NCBI GenBank assembly: GCA_964629225.1
Contig: CAZVQC010000004.1
Coordinates: forward strand, 41,103 to 105,102
Direction of reading: 5' to 3'
From: RUG14199 sp964629225
Lineage (GTDB): Bacteria; Bacillota; Clostridia; Oscillospirales; CAG-272
DNA length: 64,000 bases
The position numbers and the translations under genes were made by a program. Below the pieces are notes generated by a model. It was not told the origin of the DNA and did no database searches. It saw only the letters and a program-made list of their open reading frames with translations. Every line of letters starts with the position of its first letter. Positions within the stretch are counted from its first letter, which is position 1. Positions 8,320 to 15,448 of the stretch are shown here, piece by piece.

Positions 8320-9219
8320 TCACCTGTCAAGAAAAGCACAGGCTGCAAGGGCGGCGGTGGAGCCGTCGGCACAGGCTGTGGTTATCTGGCGAACTCCCTT
8401 TTCCCTGCAGTCCCCGGCGACGAAGATGCCGGGGGTATTGGTGAGGCATCTTTCATCACTTGCAAAGTAGCCTCTGTCGGAAAGGAGAGCCAGATTTTCA
8501 AAGGCTCCATTTTCCGGGATGAGACCGATGGCGATGAATACTCCGTCGCAGTCGATCTTTTTTTCTTCTCCTGACACGGAGATATTGACACCGCAAAGTC
8601 CGGTTTCGTCGGATATGAAGGAGGATACGGTGGCGTTTGTGATCACTTCAACGTTGTCCTTGGCCGTTAAAACATCGGCAAGCCGGGCCTCTCCCGTCAG
8701 TTCGGGAAGGTTTTGGATGACGGTGACCTTTTTTGACGTTTCCGAGAGAAGGATAGCTTCTTGAAGAGCGGAGTTTCCTCCTCCGACGACTGCCACGTTT
8801 TTCCCTTTGTAGAAGGCTCCGTCGCAGACTGCACAGAACGAGATCCCCTGTCCCACAAGTTCCGTTTCTCCGGGAATTCCCAGCATACGGTGGCGGACTC
8901 CGGTGGCGAGGATGACGGCACGGCATTCGTACTCACCGTCCTCGGTGACGACGGTCTTGACGTCCCCGTCTTTGACCGAGATCACTCGCCCCGGCTCGAT
9001 CTCGGCTCCCTGCAGAAGCACCTGATCTATGAGGCGGTCGGCAAATTCGTTTCCGCTCATTTCATTGAAGCCCGGATAATTCTCGATCTTCGGGGAGAAG
9101 GTTATCTGACCGCCGAAGGTGTCCTTTTCAATTACGAGCACGGTTTTGCCCGCTCTGCGAGCGTAGAGAGCGGCGGTGAGTCCCGCAGGACCTGCGCCCA
9201 CTATTATGATATCGTACAT
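8320..9219 (-). CDS. trxB: Thioredoxin reductase (NADPH)
   Basis: FAD enzyme that reduces thioredoxin or glutaredoxin-like proteins with NADPH. The 299 aa start at ATG 9219 (MYDIIIVGAGPAG) after GGAGATAGTT. FAD-binding GAGPAG lies at 8-13, the redox pair CAVC at 129-132, the NADPH-binding GGGNSA follows, and the FAD-binding GIFVAGDCR is near the C terminus. It lies just downstream of nrdD, whose C-terminal glutaredoxin-like domain is an obvious candidate electron acceptor; that link is inference from position. A terminator sits between the two, so coupling may be partial. Confidence 0.95.
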   Translation of the reverse strand: MYDIIIVGAGPAGLTAALYARRAGKTVLVIEKDTFGGQITFSPKIENYPGFNEMSGNEFADRLIDQVLLQGAEIEPGRVISVKDGDVKTVVTEDGEYECRAVILATGVRHRMLGIPGETELVGQGISFCAVCDGAFYKGKNVAVVGGGNSALQEAILLSETSKKVTVIQNLPELTGEARLADVLTAKDNVEVITNATVSSFISDETGLCGVNISVSGEEKKIDCDGVFIAIGLIPENGAFENLALLSDRGYFASDERCLTNTPGIFVAGDCREKGVRQITTACADGSTAALAACAFLDR

Positions 9220-9240
9220 AACTATCTCCTTACAGTGACG

Positions 9241-9284
9241 AAAAGGGGGATCCGACCGAAGCACACCGCCGCGGCAGATCCCCC
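9241..9284 (-). terminator. Intrinsic terminator after nrdD
   Basis: On the minus strand GGGGGATC pairs with GATCCCCC across a 24-nt structured loop and runs into TTTT, between the nrdD stop and the trxB ribosome site. Confidence 0.75.
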
Positions 9285-9305
9285 TTCGGGTCTTATTCTT
9301 TCATT

Positions 9306-11666
9306 TTATTTCGCCAGGTATTCTTTGATGCCTTCAACTCCGGCAAAGGCGTTGAATGAGTCGTCTGTCACCTCAATGAGGGTGGGAGCCTGCTTGAGTC
9401 CGTAGTGGCGTGCCAAGTCCTCGTTGTCCTCAACGAAGATCTTTTCATAACTTACTCCTGCCTTTTCAAGCAGAGCCGCCGCTATTTTGCATTTGGGGCA
9501 GGTCTTCGTTGCGAAGAGGAGCAGTGCCGTCACTTTTTCTTCCTTGACAACGGTCGCATCGGATCCGCAACAGCAACCGCTATGGTGCAGATGGGATTTT
9601 TCAAGCACGTAGGCTTTTCTGTCCTTGAACTCCTGTGCCTTACCGTCGTTCCAGTTCTGTACGGGACGGTAGTAACCGGTGATACGGCTGTAGACTTCGG
9701 TCTTTTCGCCGCAGTCTCCGCAAACGTACTTTTCACCGGAGATGTAGCCGTGGTTCTTACAGACAGAATAGGTGGGGCTGAGAGTGTAATAGGGCAGTTT
9801 GTAGTTCTCGGCAATGGTCTTTACGAGATTTGCCGCAGCCTTCCAATCGGGAAGCTTTTCACCGAGGAATGCGTGGAAGACGGTTCCCGATGTGTAGAGA
9901 GTCTGGAGCTCGTCCTGGATATCAAGAGCCGAGAACACATCCTCCGTGTAGCCCACTGGCAGGTGGGATGAGTTGGTGTAGTAGGGAGTCTCGCCTTTCT
10001 TGCCGGCTGTGATGATATCGGGGAAGCGCTTTACGTCGTGCTTTGCAAGACGGTAAGCGGTGGATTCTGCGGGGGTAGCCTCAAGATTGTAGAGGTCGCC
10101 GTACTTCTCCTGGTAGTCGGAGAGCTTCTCTCTCATGTGGTTGAGAACATCCTTTGTGAATTCCTGTGTCCTCTTGTCTGTCATGTCGGCGCGGAGCCAT
10201 TTTGCGTTGAGACCCACCTCGTTCATTCCGAGAAGACCGATGGTGGAGAAGTGATTTTCAAATGTTCCGAGATAACGCTTTGTGTAGGGGTAGAGTCCCT
10301 CGTTCAAAAGCTTTGTGATGACGTCTCTCTTGATCTTGAGGGAGCGTGCGGAGATGTCCATCATCCTGTCAAGCCTTGTATAGAAGTCCTTTTCATCGGC
10401 GGCCAGGTAGGCAATTCTCGGCATATTGATGGTAACGACACCGACAGAGCCGGTGGACTCGCCCGAGCCGAAGTATCCTCCGGACTTTTTGCGAAGCTCA
10501 CGAAGGTCAAGACGGAGCCTGCAGCACATGGAACGGATGTCGGAGGGCTCCATGTCGGAGTTTACGTAGTTTGAGAAATAGGGAGTTCCGTATTTGGAGG
10601 TCATCTCAAAGAGGAGACGGTTGTTTTCGGTCTCGGACCAGTCGAAATCTCTCGTGATGGAGTACGTGGGGATCGGGTACTGGAAGCCTCTGCCGTTGGC
10701 ATCGCCCTCGATCATTATCTCGATGAAGGCCTTGTTGACCATGTCCATCTCACGCTTGCAATCGCCGTAGGTGAAGTCCATCTCTTTGCCGCCTACGATA
10801 GCAGGTGCGCTCTCAAGGTCTGCGGGAACTGTCCAGTCGAGAGTTACGTTGGAGAAGGGAGCCTGAGTGCCCCATCTTGAAGGTGTGTTGACACCGTAGA
10901 TGAAGGATTCGATGCATTTCTTCACTTGATCGTAGTCCAGATTATCCGCCTTTACGAAGGGAGCGAGGTAAGTATCGAATGAGGAGAATGCCTGAGCGCC
11001 TGCCCACTCGTTCTGCATGATGCCGAGGAAGTTGACCATCTGGTTGCAGAGAGTTGCAAGGTGCTTTGCGGGAGCGGATGTGATCTTGCCGGTAACACCG
11101 CCAAGCCCTTCGGTGATGAGTTGGCGGAGAGACCATCCTGCACAGTAGCCGGTGAGCATGGAGAGGTCGTGAAGGTGGATGTCCGCGTTCTTGTGGGCGT
11201 TTGCTATCTCGTCATCGTAGATCTCGGAGAGCCAGTAGTTGGCGGTGATGGCTCCGGAGTTTGAGAGGATGAGTCCGCCGACGGAGTAGGTCACCGTGGA
11301 ATTCTCCTTGACACGCCAGTCGTTGATCTTGACGTAGTTGTCAACGATCTCTTTGTAGTCGAGGATGGTGGACTTTACGTTACGGAGCTTCTCTCTCTGG
11401 CGTCTGTAGAGGATGTATGCTTTCGCTACCTCCGCATATCCCGCCTGTACGAGGACGGATTCTACGCTGTCCTGGATATCTTCCACTGCGATGAGTCCCT
11501 CTTTGATCTTCGGCTCAAAATCAGCCGTTACCTTCAGTGACAGAAGGTCGATCACCTGGGGATGAGTCTGTGTTTCCTGCGCGTCGAAGGCAAGGGTAAT
11601 CGCGTCTGAGATCTTTTTCAGGTCGAACTCTACGATCTTGCCGTCTCTTTTTTTAACTTGGTACAT
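9306..11666 (-). CDS. nrdD: Anaerobic ribonucleoside-triphosphate reductase with fused C-terminal glutaredoxin-like domain
   Basis: Class III reductase that makes dNTPs under anoxia through a glycyl radical. The 786 aa start at ATG 11666 (MYQVKKRDGK) after AAGGA. Order: ATP-cone (about 1-90), a ten-stranded barrel core, a zinc site with C636/H639 and C649/C652, the glycyl-radical motif RITGYY with Gly664 followed by RPVQNWNDG, a Cys/His-rich linker (HLHHSGCCCG, about 692-701), and an extra domain from about 712 with CPKC at 723-726. Most NrdD proteins end soon after the glycine loop, so about 75 residues are added. The extra domain looks like an NrdH/glutaredoxin-type reductant, which suits NrdD types that use a dithiol protein rather than formate. 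NrdR-box-like sites lie upstream; activase NrdG is at 5008. Confidence 0.96.
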   Translation of the reverse strand: MYQVKKRDGKIVEFDLKKISDAITLAFDAQETQTHPQVIDLLSLKVTADFEPKIKEGLIAVEDIQDSVESVLVQAGYAEVAKAYILYRRQREKLRNVKSTILDYKEIVDNYVKINDWRVKENSTVTYSVGGLILSNSGAITANYWLSEIYDDEIANAHKNADIHLHDLSMLTGYCAGWSLRQLITEGLGGVTGKITSAPAKHLATLCNQMVNFLGIMQNEWAGAQAFSSFDTYLAPFVKADNLDYDQVKKCIESFIYGVNTPSRWGTQAPFSNVTLDWTVPADLESAPAIVGGKEMDFTYGDCKREMDMVNKAFIEIMIEGDANGRGFQYPIPTYSITRDFDWSETENNRLLFEMTSKYGTPYFSNYVNSDMEPSDIRSMCCRLRLDLRELRKKSGGYFGSGESTGSVGVVTINMPRIAYLAADEKDFYTRLDRMMDISARSLKIKRDVITKLLNEGLYPYTKRYLGTFENHFSTIGLLGMNEVGLNAKWLRADMTDKRTQEFTKDVLNHMREKLSDYQEKYGDLYNLEATPAESTAYRLAKHDVKRFPDIITAGKKGETPYYTNSSHLPVGYTEDVFSALDIQDELQTLYTSGTVFHAFLGEKLPDWKAAANLVKTIAENYKLPYYTLSPTYSVCKNHGYISGEKYVCGDCGEKTEVYSRITGYYRPVQNWNDGKAQEFKDRKAYVLEKSHLHHSGCCCGSDATVVKEEKVTALLLFATKTCPKCKIAAALLEKAGVSYEKIFVEDNEDLARHYGLKQAPTLIEVTDDSFNAFAGVEGIKEYLAK

Positions 11667-11742
11667 GAGGCGTCCTTCTTTCATAATGTAGTTATGTTAT
11701 CGCCCGTCGGGGAACGGCGGGCAAAAATCGCTGTCGGGTAAC

Positions 11743-11771
11743 AGTATAGCATGGTAGCGATACAAAGTCAA
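11743..11771 (-). promoter_or_regulatory. Promoter of nrdD
   Basis: Minus-strand TTGACT (11766-11771), 17-bp spacer and TATACT (11743-11748), about 75 bp before the nrdD start. Confidence 0.8.
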
Positions 11772-11790
11772 GTGCCATTTAGCACAAAAA

Positions 11791-11838
11791 ACACAACATA
11801 TTGTTGTTGAAGAACACAAGAATCACCATATATCGTTT
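11791..11838 (-). promoter_or_regulatory. Pair of NrdR-box-like operators upstream of nrdD
   Basis: NrdR represses ribonucleotide reductase genes by binding two 16-bp palindromes with core ACACWATATATWGTGT about three helical turns apart. Box 1 (11791-11806, ACACAACATATTGTTG) matches 13 of 16 positions and box 2 (11823-11838, TCACCATATATCGTTT) 12 of 16. Their starts are 32 bp apart. They lie 20-70 bp upstream of the -35, further up than in many NrdR promoters. No nrdR gene is in the window. Confidence 0.65.
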
Positions 11839-11941
11839 TTTTGCCTCGGAAGAGATTGCCTTTTTAACCCCCTCGAAACAGGGCGTTTCGGGCTGTTTTC
11901 GGAGAGAAAAAAGAAGTTTTTTATTTTTTTGAAAAAAGGTA

Positions 11942-11970
11942 TTGCAAAAGCGGAGAAAAGGTATTATAAT
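11942..11970 (+). promoter_or_regulatory. Promoter of the glycine-riboswitch/symporter transcript
   Basis: TTGCAA (11942-11947), 17-bp spacer, TATAAT (11965-11970). The predicted start near 11977 leaves about 25 nt before the first aptamer. Confidence 0.8.
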
Positions 11971-12000
11971 AGTTGTCGAAATGAATGATTGCTATGTGAT

Positions 12001-12161
12001 GTTTGCAGGAAATGCGCTTGCGCGACCGAAGGAGTAACACTCTCAGGTGTCCGAAAGGATGAGGACTGTGAACGGATAGGGCTTTGGAGAATCCCACCTT
12101 GAGTTGGGTGCCGAAGGGGCAAGACGGCGTTGCCGTTAATCTCTCAGGCAAAAGGACAAAG
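12001..12161 (+). promoter_or_regulatory. Tandem glycine riboswitch
   Basis: Two glycine aptamers in series. Aptamer 1 has its closing helix formed by 12001-12008 with 12066-12073 and contains CCGAAGGAGTAA and CTCTCAGG. Aptamer 2 is closed by CTTTG (12082-12086) with CAAAG (12157-12161) and contains GCCGAAGGGGCAA, CTCTCAGGCAAAAGGAC; these are the conserved blocks of the class. The linker is 8 nt. It precedes a terminator and a sodium/amino-acid symporter, so glycine binding probably permits read-through to an uptake or exchange system. Confidence 0.93.
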
Positions 12162-12227
12162 TGACCCGATCATCCCATCCGGAGTGTTTTTTTCGTTGGG
12201 CTTTTCGGAAGATGTTTGTTTTTTCAG

Positions 12228-12255
12228 GACCGCTATCCATGGTAGCGGTCTTTTT
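12228..12255 (+). terminator. Riboswitch expression-platform terminator
   Basis: GACCGCTA (12228-12235) pairs with TAGCGGTC (12243-12250), followed by five T. It sits between the second aptamer and the symporter ribosome site, as expected for transcription control. Confidence 0.88.
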
Positions 12256-12282
12256 ACGTCTTTCGAAAAGGAGAATTCTAAA

Positions 12283-13707
12283 ATGGATCAGGTCATGGAA
12301 CAGGTATTGAATGCCGTGAAGACCGTCAACAGCTACCTATCGGACTACATTTTGATAGTGCTGTTGGTGGGAGTCGGCATCTTCTTTACTCTGCGCACGA
12401 GATTTGTTCAGGTGCGCTGTTTCAAGGAAGGATTGAAAGAGGTGTTCGGAAACATCTCCTTCAACGGAAAAAAGAGCAAGAGCGGCCTCAGTTCTTTTCA
12501 GGCTTTGATGACGGCAATTGCGGCACAGGTGGGTACCGGTAATATCGTGGGTGCTTGCGGTGCGATCATGATAGGCGGTCCCGGTGCGATCTTCTGGATG
12601 TGGATAATAGCGTTTTTCGGCATGGCAACTATCTATGCCGAGGCAGTGCTTGCGCAGAAGACAAGGGTGGTAGATCCGGACGGTTCGGTTGCCGGTGGAC
12701 CTGTCTATTATATCAAGAAGGCCTTCGGCGGCGTATTCGGCAAGATACTGTCGGTGTTTTTTGCCATCGCTACGGTGCTCGCTTTGGGACTCATGGGAGC
12801 AATGGTACAGTCCAACTCCATCAGTGAAGCCTGCAACACCGCCTTCGGCATTCCGAAATGGATCATCGGCATCGCAGTCTGTGTTTTTGCCGCACTCATC
12901 TTCATAGGCGGGCTCTCCCGCATCGGTTCGGTGGTGGAAAAACTCGTCCCTGTAATGGCAGTGCTCTACATTGTCGGGGGACTTGTGGTCCTTGCGGTAA
13001 GAGTGAAGTACATACCGGAGACATTCGGCATGATATTCAAGTACGCTTTTGACCCCACCGCTCTTGTGGGCGGCGGCATCGGCTACGCTCTCAAGACTGC
13101 GATAAGTCAAGGTGCTAAAAGAGGACTTTTCTCAAATGAGGCGGGAATGGGCTCGACTCCCCACGCCCACGCAATGGCAAATGCCGAGAGCCCTCATAAG
13201 CAGGGAGTTGCTGCGATGATAGGCGTCTTCATCGACACCTTCGTCGTGCTCACGATGACCGCCCTTGTGGTGATCTCCACCCTGTATGCCGGCGGCGGAG
13301 TGCTCTCCGGGGGTATTGTCGGCGAAGTCGCTCCGGATCTTACGAAGGCTACCCTTGCTCAAACGGCATTCGGCTCGGTCTTCGGCTCGTCTCTCGGAAA
13401 CGCCTTCGTTGCTATCTGTCTTTTCTTCTTTGCGTTCTCCACCATCATCGGCTGGAACCTCTTCGGACGTATCAACGTGAAGTTTCTCTTCGGAAAGAAG
13501 GCGGATATCCCCTACTCTGCCATCGCCGTCATCTTCATCTTCCTCGGCTCTCTTCTTTCAAACGATCTTGTGTGGGAACTCACCGACATGTTCAACCAGC
13601 TCATGGTCATCCCGAACGTCATTGCCATCATCGCACTGTCAAAGACTGTGGCAGAGGAAGTGAAAAAAGCAAGAGAAAAGAAAAAGCAAGTTTCCAAAAT
13701 AAAGTGA
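12283..13707 (+). CDS. Sodium:alanine/glycine symporter (AGCS family)
   Basis: Secondary transporter coupling Na+ to uptake of small neutral amino acids; the riboswitch upstream points to glycine as the relevant substrate here. The 474 aa start at ATG 12283 (MDQVMEQVL) after AAGGAG; an upstream open frame through the riboswitch is not coding. About ten to eleven membrane helices are visible, with the family signature GTGNIVGACGA early on, GGPVYYIKKAF, and the NEAGMGSTPHAHAMA segment in the second half. Length is typical. It is monocistronic, between the leader terminator and the terminator at 13715-13742. Confidence 0.95.
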   Translation: MDQVMEQVLNAVKTVNSYLSDYILIVLLVGVGIFFTLRTRFVQVRCFKEGLKEVFGNISFNGKKSKSGLSSFQALMTAIAAQVGTGNIVGACGAIMIGGPGAIFWMWIIAFFGMATIYAEAVLAQKTRVVDPDGSVAGGPVYYIKKAFGGVFGKILSVFFAIATVLALGLMGAMVQSNSISEACNTAFGIPKWIIGIAVCVFAALIFIGGLSRIGSVVEKLVPVMAVLYIVGGLVVLAVRVKYIPETFGMIFKYAFDPTALVGGGIGYALKTAISQGAKRGLFSNEAGMGSTPHAHAMANAESPHKQGVAAMIGVFIDTFVVLTMTALVVISTLYAGGGVLSGGIVGEVAPDLTKATLAQTAFGSVFGSSLGNAFVAICLFFFAFSTIIGWNLFGRINVKFLFGKKADIPYSAIAVIFIFLGSLLSNDLVWELTDMFNQLMVIPNVIAIIALSKTVAEEVKKAREKKKQVSKIK

Positions 13708-13714
13708 TATTAAT

Positions 13715-13742
13715 AAAAAAGCTCCCCTGTGGGAGCTTTTTT
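13715..13742. terminator. Bidirectional terminator between symporter and SGNH hydrolase
   Basis: AAAAAAGCTCCC, a 4-nt loop, GGGAGCTTTTTT; convergent genes end on both sides. Confidence 0.9.
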
Positions 13743-14536
13743 CAGCCTTTTATCTTTTCCAAAATTTCCGTTCCGATGAAGCCCACTTCTTTGAAAGCCT
13801 CCGGGTCATGACGGATGATGTAGTCGATGTAGCTCTCCGTCATGAGGGCGCTGAGACGGTAGCCGGCGGGATTCATGTGGCCGTGAAGAAAGTATCTTTT
13901 TTGGAACTCCCCGTCGTAGACAGGAGCGTATTTGTAGAAATTGAGGTGGTAGGCGCGGTCTAACTTCTCTGCTATCCTGTCAAGGAGATCCGCCATCTCG
14001 CCTCTCGTCTTATCAAGATCGCTGCCGTGACGGGGCATTGACATTAAGAAGATGAAGGCATCCGGCTGCATCTTTTTGATCTTCGACAGTATCCTGCCGT
14101 AGTATCCCGCAAAAGTTTCCGGATTCTTTTCCGGTTCATCGACGTTGATATCATTCTCACTTCCCATCTCTCTTTTTTCCATGAACAGGTCATTCGATCC
14201 CAGCGCCACTATGTAGGCAGAGCATCTCTTGGCTTTGTCCTCGAAGCCGACTTCATGTGAGAAGAATTCGGTGAAATCGTGAGCGGTCATTCCGCCCTTT
14301 GAAAAATTGAAGACCGTGGCTCCGGTGTCCCTTGCAATGAACTGTCCCCAAGAGAAATCGTAAAGATCGTGAAAACCGGGAGTTCCCTTCGGGTCCCTTG
14401 TTTCGAATTCTCCGGAAGAGAGACTGTCCCCGACACATCCTATCCTTCTGAAAATAGCGGAGAGACCGCCGCAGGGAGGGATGGTATCAAGGGGCTTTTC
14501 GTTTTCATTGTTTTCAAGATAGAATCTGAGATCCAT
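13742..14536 (-). CDS. SGNH/GDSL-type esterase or lipase, cytoplasmic
   Basis: A 264-aa serine hydrolase of the SGNH fold. Block I is VGDSLSSGE with nucleophile Ser38, block II includes NFSKGGMT, block III is GSND (113-116), and block V is HGHMNPAGY with catalytic His220. There is no signal peptide or membrane segment, so it probably acts inside the cell, for example on acylated sugars or other esters; the substrate cannot be read from sequence. Its promoter is at 14589-14617 and the ribosome site is GGACGG. Convergent with the symporter and divergent from greA. Confidence 0.85.
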   Translation of the reverse strand: MDLRFYLENNENEKPLDTIPPCGGLSAIFRRIGCVGDSLSSGEFETRDPKGTPGFHDLYDFSWGQFIARDTGATVFNFSKGGMTAHDFTEFFSHEVGFEDKAKRCSAYIVALGSNDLFMEKREMGSENDINVDEPEKNPETFAGYYGRILSKIKKMQPDAFIFLMSMPRHGSDLDKTRGEMADLLDRIAEKLDRAYHLNFYKYAPVYDGEFQKRYFLHGHMNPAGYRLSALMTESYIDYIIRHDPEAFKEVGFIGTEILEKIKG

Positions 14537-14588
14537 TTTTCCGTCCTTTAACTGCCGATCAAAAATCGGCGTGTTGTCTTTTTATTTG

Positions 14589-14617
14589 ATTTTAGCAGAA
14601 ACGGAGGCGGTTTGCAA
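14589..14617 (-). promoter_or_regulatory. Promoter of the SGNH hydrolase gene
   Basis: Minus-strand TTGCAA (14612-14617), 17-bp spacer, TAAAAT (14589-14594), 53 bp before the start codon. Confidence 0.75.
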
Positions 14618-14650
14618 CAGTTCGGTGAAAATACTTCCGTTGCCTTTTTC

Positions 14651-14679
14651 TTGACAATCATTAAAATGGGTGATAGAAT
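14651..14679 (+). promoter_or_regulatory. Promoter of greA
   Basis: Perfect TTGACA (14651-14656), 17-bp spacer, TAGAAT (14674-14679), 57 bp before the greA start. Confidence 0.85.
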
Positions 14680-14736
14680 ACCGTTACCGAGTTCATACTA
14701 TGTCGGATGGGCTTGGAAAAAGCATTAAGGCAGGAT

Positions 14737-15243
14737 ATGGCAGTGTACGACGAACTGACGAAGGTAGATATTGAAAAAATGCAGGCGGAGATCGACGAAA
14801 GAAAGGCAAGAAACGCCTCTCTGAGGGAGAATATCCGTGCGGCAAGAGAGCTTGGAGACTTGAGCGAAAACGATGAATACCGAAGTGCAAAAAGGGAATT
14901 CGGCAGAAACAACAGCCGGATCAGGTACCTTGAGAGCATGATCAATACCGCCGTCGTCATCACCGATGAGTCTGCGGAGGATACGGTGGGGCTTTTCGAT
15001 TGGACGGAGCTCTACTATGAGGATGACGATGAAACGAGCACTATTCGGCTTGTCACCACTCTCAGAAACGACGTTCTCACCGGAAATATTTCGAAAGAAA
15101 GCCCATTGGGGCAGGCGATCTTCGGAAAGAAGGTCGGAGACAGAGTTCAGGTCAAGGTCAACGATAAGGTCAGTTATTACGTTGTCATAAAGTCGGTCAA
15201 AAAGGGCAGTGACGACCCGGACCTTCCCATTTCCGCTTTTTAG
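14737..15243 (+). CDS. greA: Transcription elongation factor GreA family
   Basis: Rescues backtracked RNA polymerase by stimulating transcript cleavage through the secondary channel. The 168 aa start at ATG 14737 (MAVYDELTKV). The N-terminal half is a coiled coil (about 10-75) with the tip GDLSENDEY (40-48), whose acidic Asp41/Glu44 coordinate the cleavage Mg2+. The C-terminal FKBP-like domain contains ESPLGQAIFGKKVGDRV. A slightly longer start is open upstream, but the AGGCAGGAT site favours this one. It is flanked by a promoter and a strong terminator, so it is a single-gene unit. The spacer between the two domains is more acidic and longer than in E. coli GreA, so it could be a Gre paralogue rather than the housekeeping copy. 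Confidence 0.88.
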   Translation: MAVYDELTKVDIEKMQAEIDERKARNASLRENIRAARELGDLSENDEYRSAKREFGRNNSRIRYLESMINTAVVITDESAEDTVGLFDWTELYYEDDDETSTIRLVTTLRNDVLTGNISKESPLGQAIFGKKVGDRVQVKVNDKVSYYVVIKSVKKGSDDPDLPISAF

Positions 15244-15263
15244 AAGATGTCGCAATAACACCG

Positions 15264-15320
15264 TTTCCCGTGCATTTCCCGATCTTTAACATCGGGAAAT
15301 GCACGGGAAATCTTTGTTTG
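15264..15320 (+). terminator. Terminator after greA with a 20-bp perfect stem
   Basis: Positions 15264-15283 and 15291-15310 are exact inverted arms of 20 bp around a 7-nt loop, followed by a T-rich stretch (TCTTTGTTTG). The stem is unusually long for an ordinary terminator. Confidence 0.8.
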
Positions 15321-15448
15321 TCCGATCCTCCGGTTTTTGGAACATTTCGCACCGGATAATGACAGAAAAAAACAGTGGGAAACAGCCTTTCTCTTTTTCC
15401 GTTTGCTTTAAAATCGTCCCGTAAGATGACTTGCGAAAGGACGTAAAA

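Noticed and set aside
15300..15448. Spo0A box or sporulation promoter upstream of spoIIE
   Set aside because: Best candidate matched only about half of the 0A-box consensus; not supportable.
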